6,043 nt of DNA. It comes from Waddliaceae bacterium. Lineage in GTDB: Bacteria > Chlamydiota > Chlamydiia > Chlamydiales > SLFE01. The DNA lies in assembly GCA_007124415.1 (NCBI GenBank), contig SLFE01000065.1, forward strand, positions 1 to 6,043. The letters run 5' to 3'. Position numbers and translations under genes: made by a program. Below are positions 4,749 through 6,043 of the stretch, in pieces (position 1 is the first letter of the stretch; each line of letters opens with the position of its first letter). Below the pieces are notes generated by a model, which saw only the letters and a program-made list of their open reading frames with translations, did not search any database and was not told where the DNA came from.

Positions 4749-6043
4749 ATGAACTCCAACGAAATCCGCAGCAAATTTTTGAAATATTTCAAGGATCAAG
4801 GGCATTCGACCGTTCCTTCGTCCCCCGTCGTGCCCCATGACGATCCCACTCTTCTGTTCACTAATGCCGGGATGAACCAGTTCAAAGACGTTTTTCTGGG
4901 AAAGTCCAAACGGGACTACTCCCGCGCCGTTTCCAGCCAAAAGTGCATCCGGGTGGGCGGCAAGCACAACGACCTCGAAAACGTAGGGCATACCACAAGG
5001 CATTTAACCTTTTTTGAGATGCTCGGCAACTTCTCGTTCGGCGACTATTTCAAAGAAGAGGCGATCAAATACGCCTGGGAAGCATCGACCGAGGTTTTCG
5101 GGTTCGATCCGAAGCATTTGTGGGCCAGCGTCTATCTCGATGACGATGAAGCGTTTGAAATCTGGACAAAATATCTTCCCGAACAGAGGATCGTCCGCTT
5201 TGGAGAGTCGGAAAACTACTGGTCGATGGGCGATACGGGCCCTTGCGGGCCCTGCTCCGAGCTTTATTACGACAGAGGCCCTTCCTACTCCGACGCCGTC
5301 AGCCTCGCAGACGACCCCGACGGCCCGAGGTTCCTTGAATTCTGGAACCTCGTCTTCATGCAATACAATCAGAAGGCCTCGGGAGAGAAAGAACTCCTGC
5401 CCAAGCCCTCGGTCGACACCGGAGCCGGACTGGAGAGGCTGCTAACGCTGATTCACGATGTCGACAGCGTCTTCGAGACCGACGTCCTCCGAAGCCTGAT
5501 CGCCGAGGTCGAAAACCTCTCCGGAATCAAATACGAGCTGAGCGACCACCATACATCAGCTGCCTTCCGGGTCATCGCCGACCACCTCCGCTGCCTCGCC
5601 TTCGCCATCGCCGACGGCGTCCAGCCGAGCAATGTCGACAGAGGCTATGTCTTAAGGAAAGTCCTCAGACGGGCCGTGCGGCACGGACGGCAGCTCGGAT
5701 TGAAAAAACCTTTCCTCGCCCAAATACTCCCCCGCCTCGTGGATCTGATGGGCGGCCATTTTACGGAACTGAAGACTAGCTCGGAACGGATTGAAGAAAT
5801 TCTCACCCTGGAAGAAGAAAACTTTCTGCGCACCCTGAAGCGGGGCGGCAACCTCCTCAATCAGACGATTGAAAGGGCCCAGGACCACGGCAATCACATC
5901 AGCGGGGACGACGCGTTCAAGCTGAAAGACACATACGGCATGCCGATCGAAGAAATTCTCCTTCTGGCCAAGGATGCCGGACTCGACGTCGACCTCAAGA
6001 AATACGAAGAGCTCGAAGAGGAGGCGCGCGAGCGCTCCCGGGC
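4749..6043 (+). CDS. alaS: Alanyl-tRNA synthetase, N-terminal part (cut by the window end)
   Basis: An open frame of 431 codons with no stop before the window edge. It is the first half of a protein that is usually about 870 residues. AlaRS attaches alanine to tRNA-Ala and is a class II enzyme. The catalytic domain is complete: SSPVVPHDDPTLLFTNAGMN at 24-43, KHNDLENVG at 72-80, the motif 2 region RHLTFFEMLGNFSFGDYF at 84-101, GDTGPCGPCSE at 161-171, and motif 3 DTGAGLERL at 223-231. The tRNA-recognition domain follows, with PSNVDRGYVLRKVLRRAVRH at 293-312 and DTYGMP at 394-399. N295 and D394 align with the E. coli Asn303 and Asp400 that read the G3-U70 pair. The editing and C-Ala domains lie outside the window. 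The start is supported by AGGA at 4741-4744 and by agreement with the family N-terminus (E-I-R-x-x-F-L-x-F-F). It is divergent from tkt. Confidence 0.97.
   Translation, partial: MNSNEIRSKFLKYFKDQGHSTVPSSPVVPHDDPTLLFTNAGMNQFKDVFLGKSKRDYSRAVSSQKCIRVGGKHNDLENVGHTTRHLTFFEMLGNFSFGDYFKEEAIKYAWEASTEVFGFDPKHLWASVYLDDDEAFEIWTKYLPEQRIVRFGESENYWSMGDTGPCGPCSELYYDRGPSYSDAVSLADDPDGPRFLEFWNLVFMQYNQKASGEKELLPKPSVDTGAGLERLLTLIHDVDSVFETDVLRSLIAEVENLSGIKYELSDHHTSAAFRVIADHLRCLAFAIADGVQPSNVDRGYVLRKVLRRAVRHGRQLGLKKPFLAQILPRLVDLMGGHFTELKTSSERIEEILTLEEENFLRTLKRGGNLLNQTIERAQDHGNHISGDDAFKLKDTYGMPIEEILLLAKDAGLDVDLKKYEELEEEARERSR

Noticed and set aside
4653..5363. Minus-strand open frames at 4653-5003 and 5004-5363
   Set aside because: They lie opposite the conserved catalytic domain of alaS and have no recognisable product.
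5014..5445. 143-codon plus-strand frame inside alaS
   Set aside because: It is a shifted reading of alaS. The true frame carries all the class II motifs through this stretch without interruption.

Overview
The window looks like chromosomal DNA from a bacterium of the phylum Chlamydiae, more likely an amoeba-associated ('environmental') lineage than the genus Chlamydia. The clues are indirect. From memory, hemE, mfd, alaS and transketolase (tktB) are close neighbours in Chlamydia genomes, and three of the four are here. The housekeeping genes are about half G+C, higher than in Chlamydia itself. A eukaryotic-type signalling domain sits beside them, as is common in amoeba-associated intracellular bacteria. 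Nothing in the window fixes the genus.

Layout: (1) 21-1256, plus strand: a low-GC gene for a 411-residue lysine-rich protein. Its first half is repeat-bearing and probably disordered. Its second half (about residues 213-411) closely resembles a Dbl-homology (DH/RhoGEF) domain, the eukaryotic exchange factor for Rho-family GTPases. (2) 1257-1410: a short gap between convergent genes, containing a 10-bp-arm hairpin. (3) 1411-4472, minus strand: a two-gene unit, transketolase (tkt) then uroporphyrinogen decarboxylase (hemE), with only 2 nt between them. (4) 4473-4748: a divergent intergenic region with a perfect 17-bp inverted repeat next to the tkt ribosome-binding site, and a 12-bp direct repeat in front of alaS. 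(5) 4749 to the window end, plus strand: the first 431 codons of alanyl-tRNA synthetase (alaS), running off the edge.

The housekeeping genes cover the non-oxidative pentose phosphate pathway, tetrapyrrole synthesis and tRNA charging. All keep their signature motifs and look functional. The first gene stands apart in base composition and content. It is best read as a candidate host-directed effector acquired from, or modelled on, a eukaryotic RhoGEF, and it is the strongest candidate for something undescribed here.
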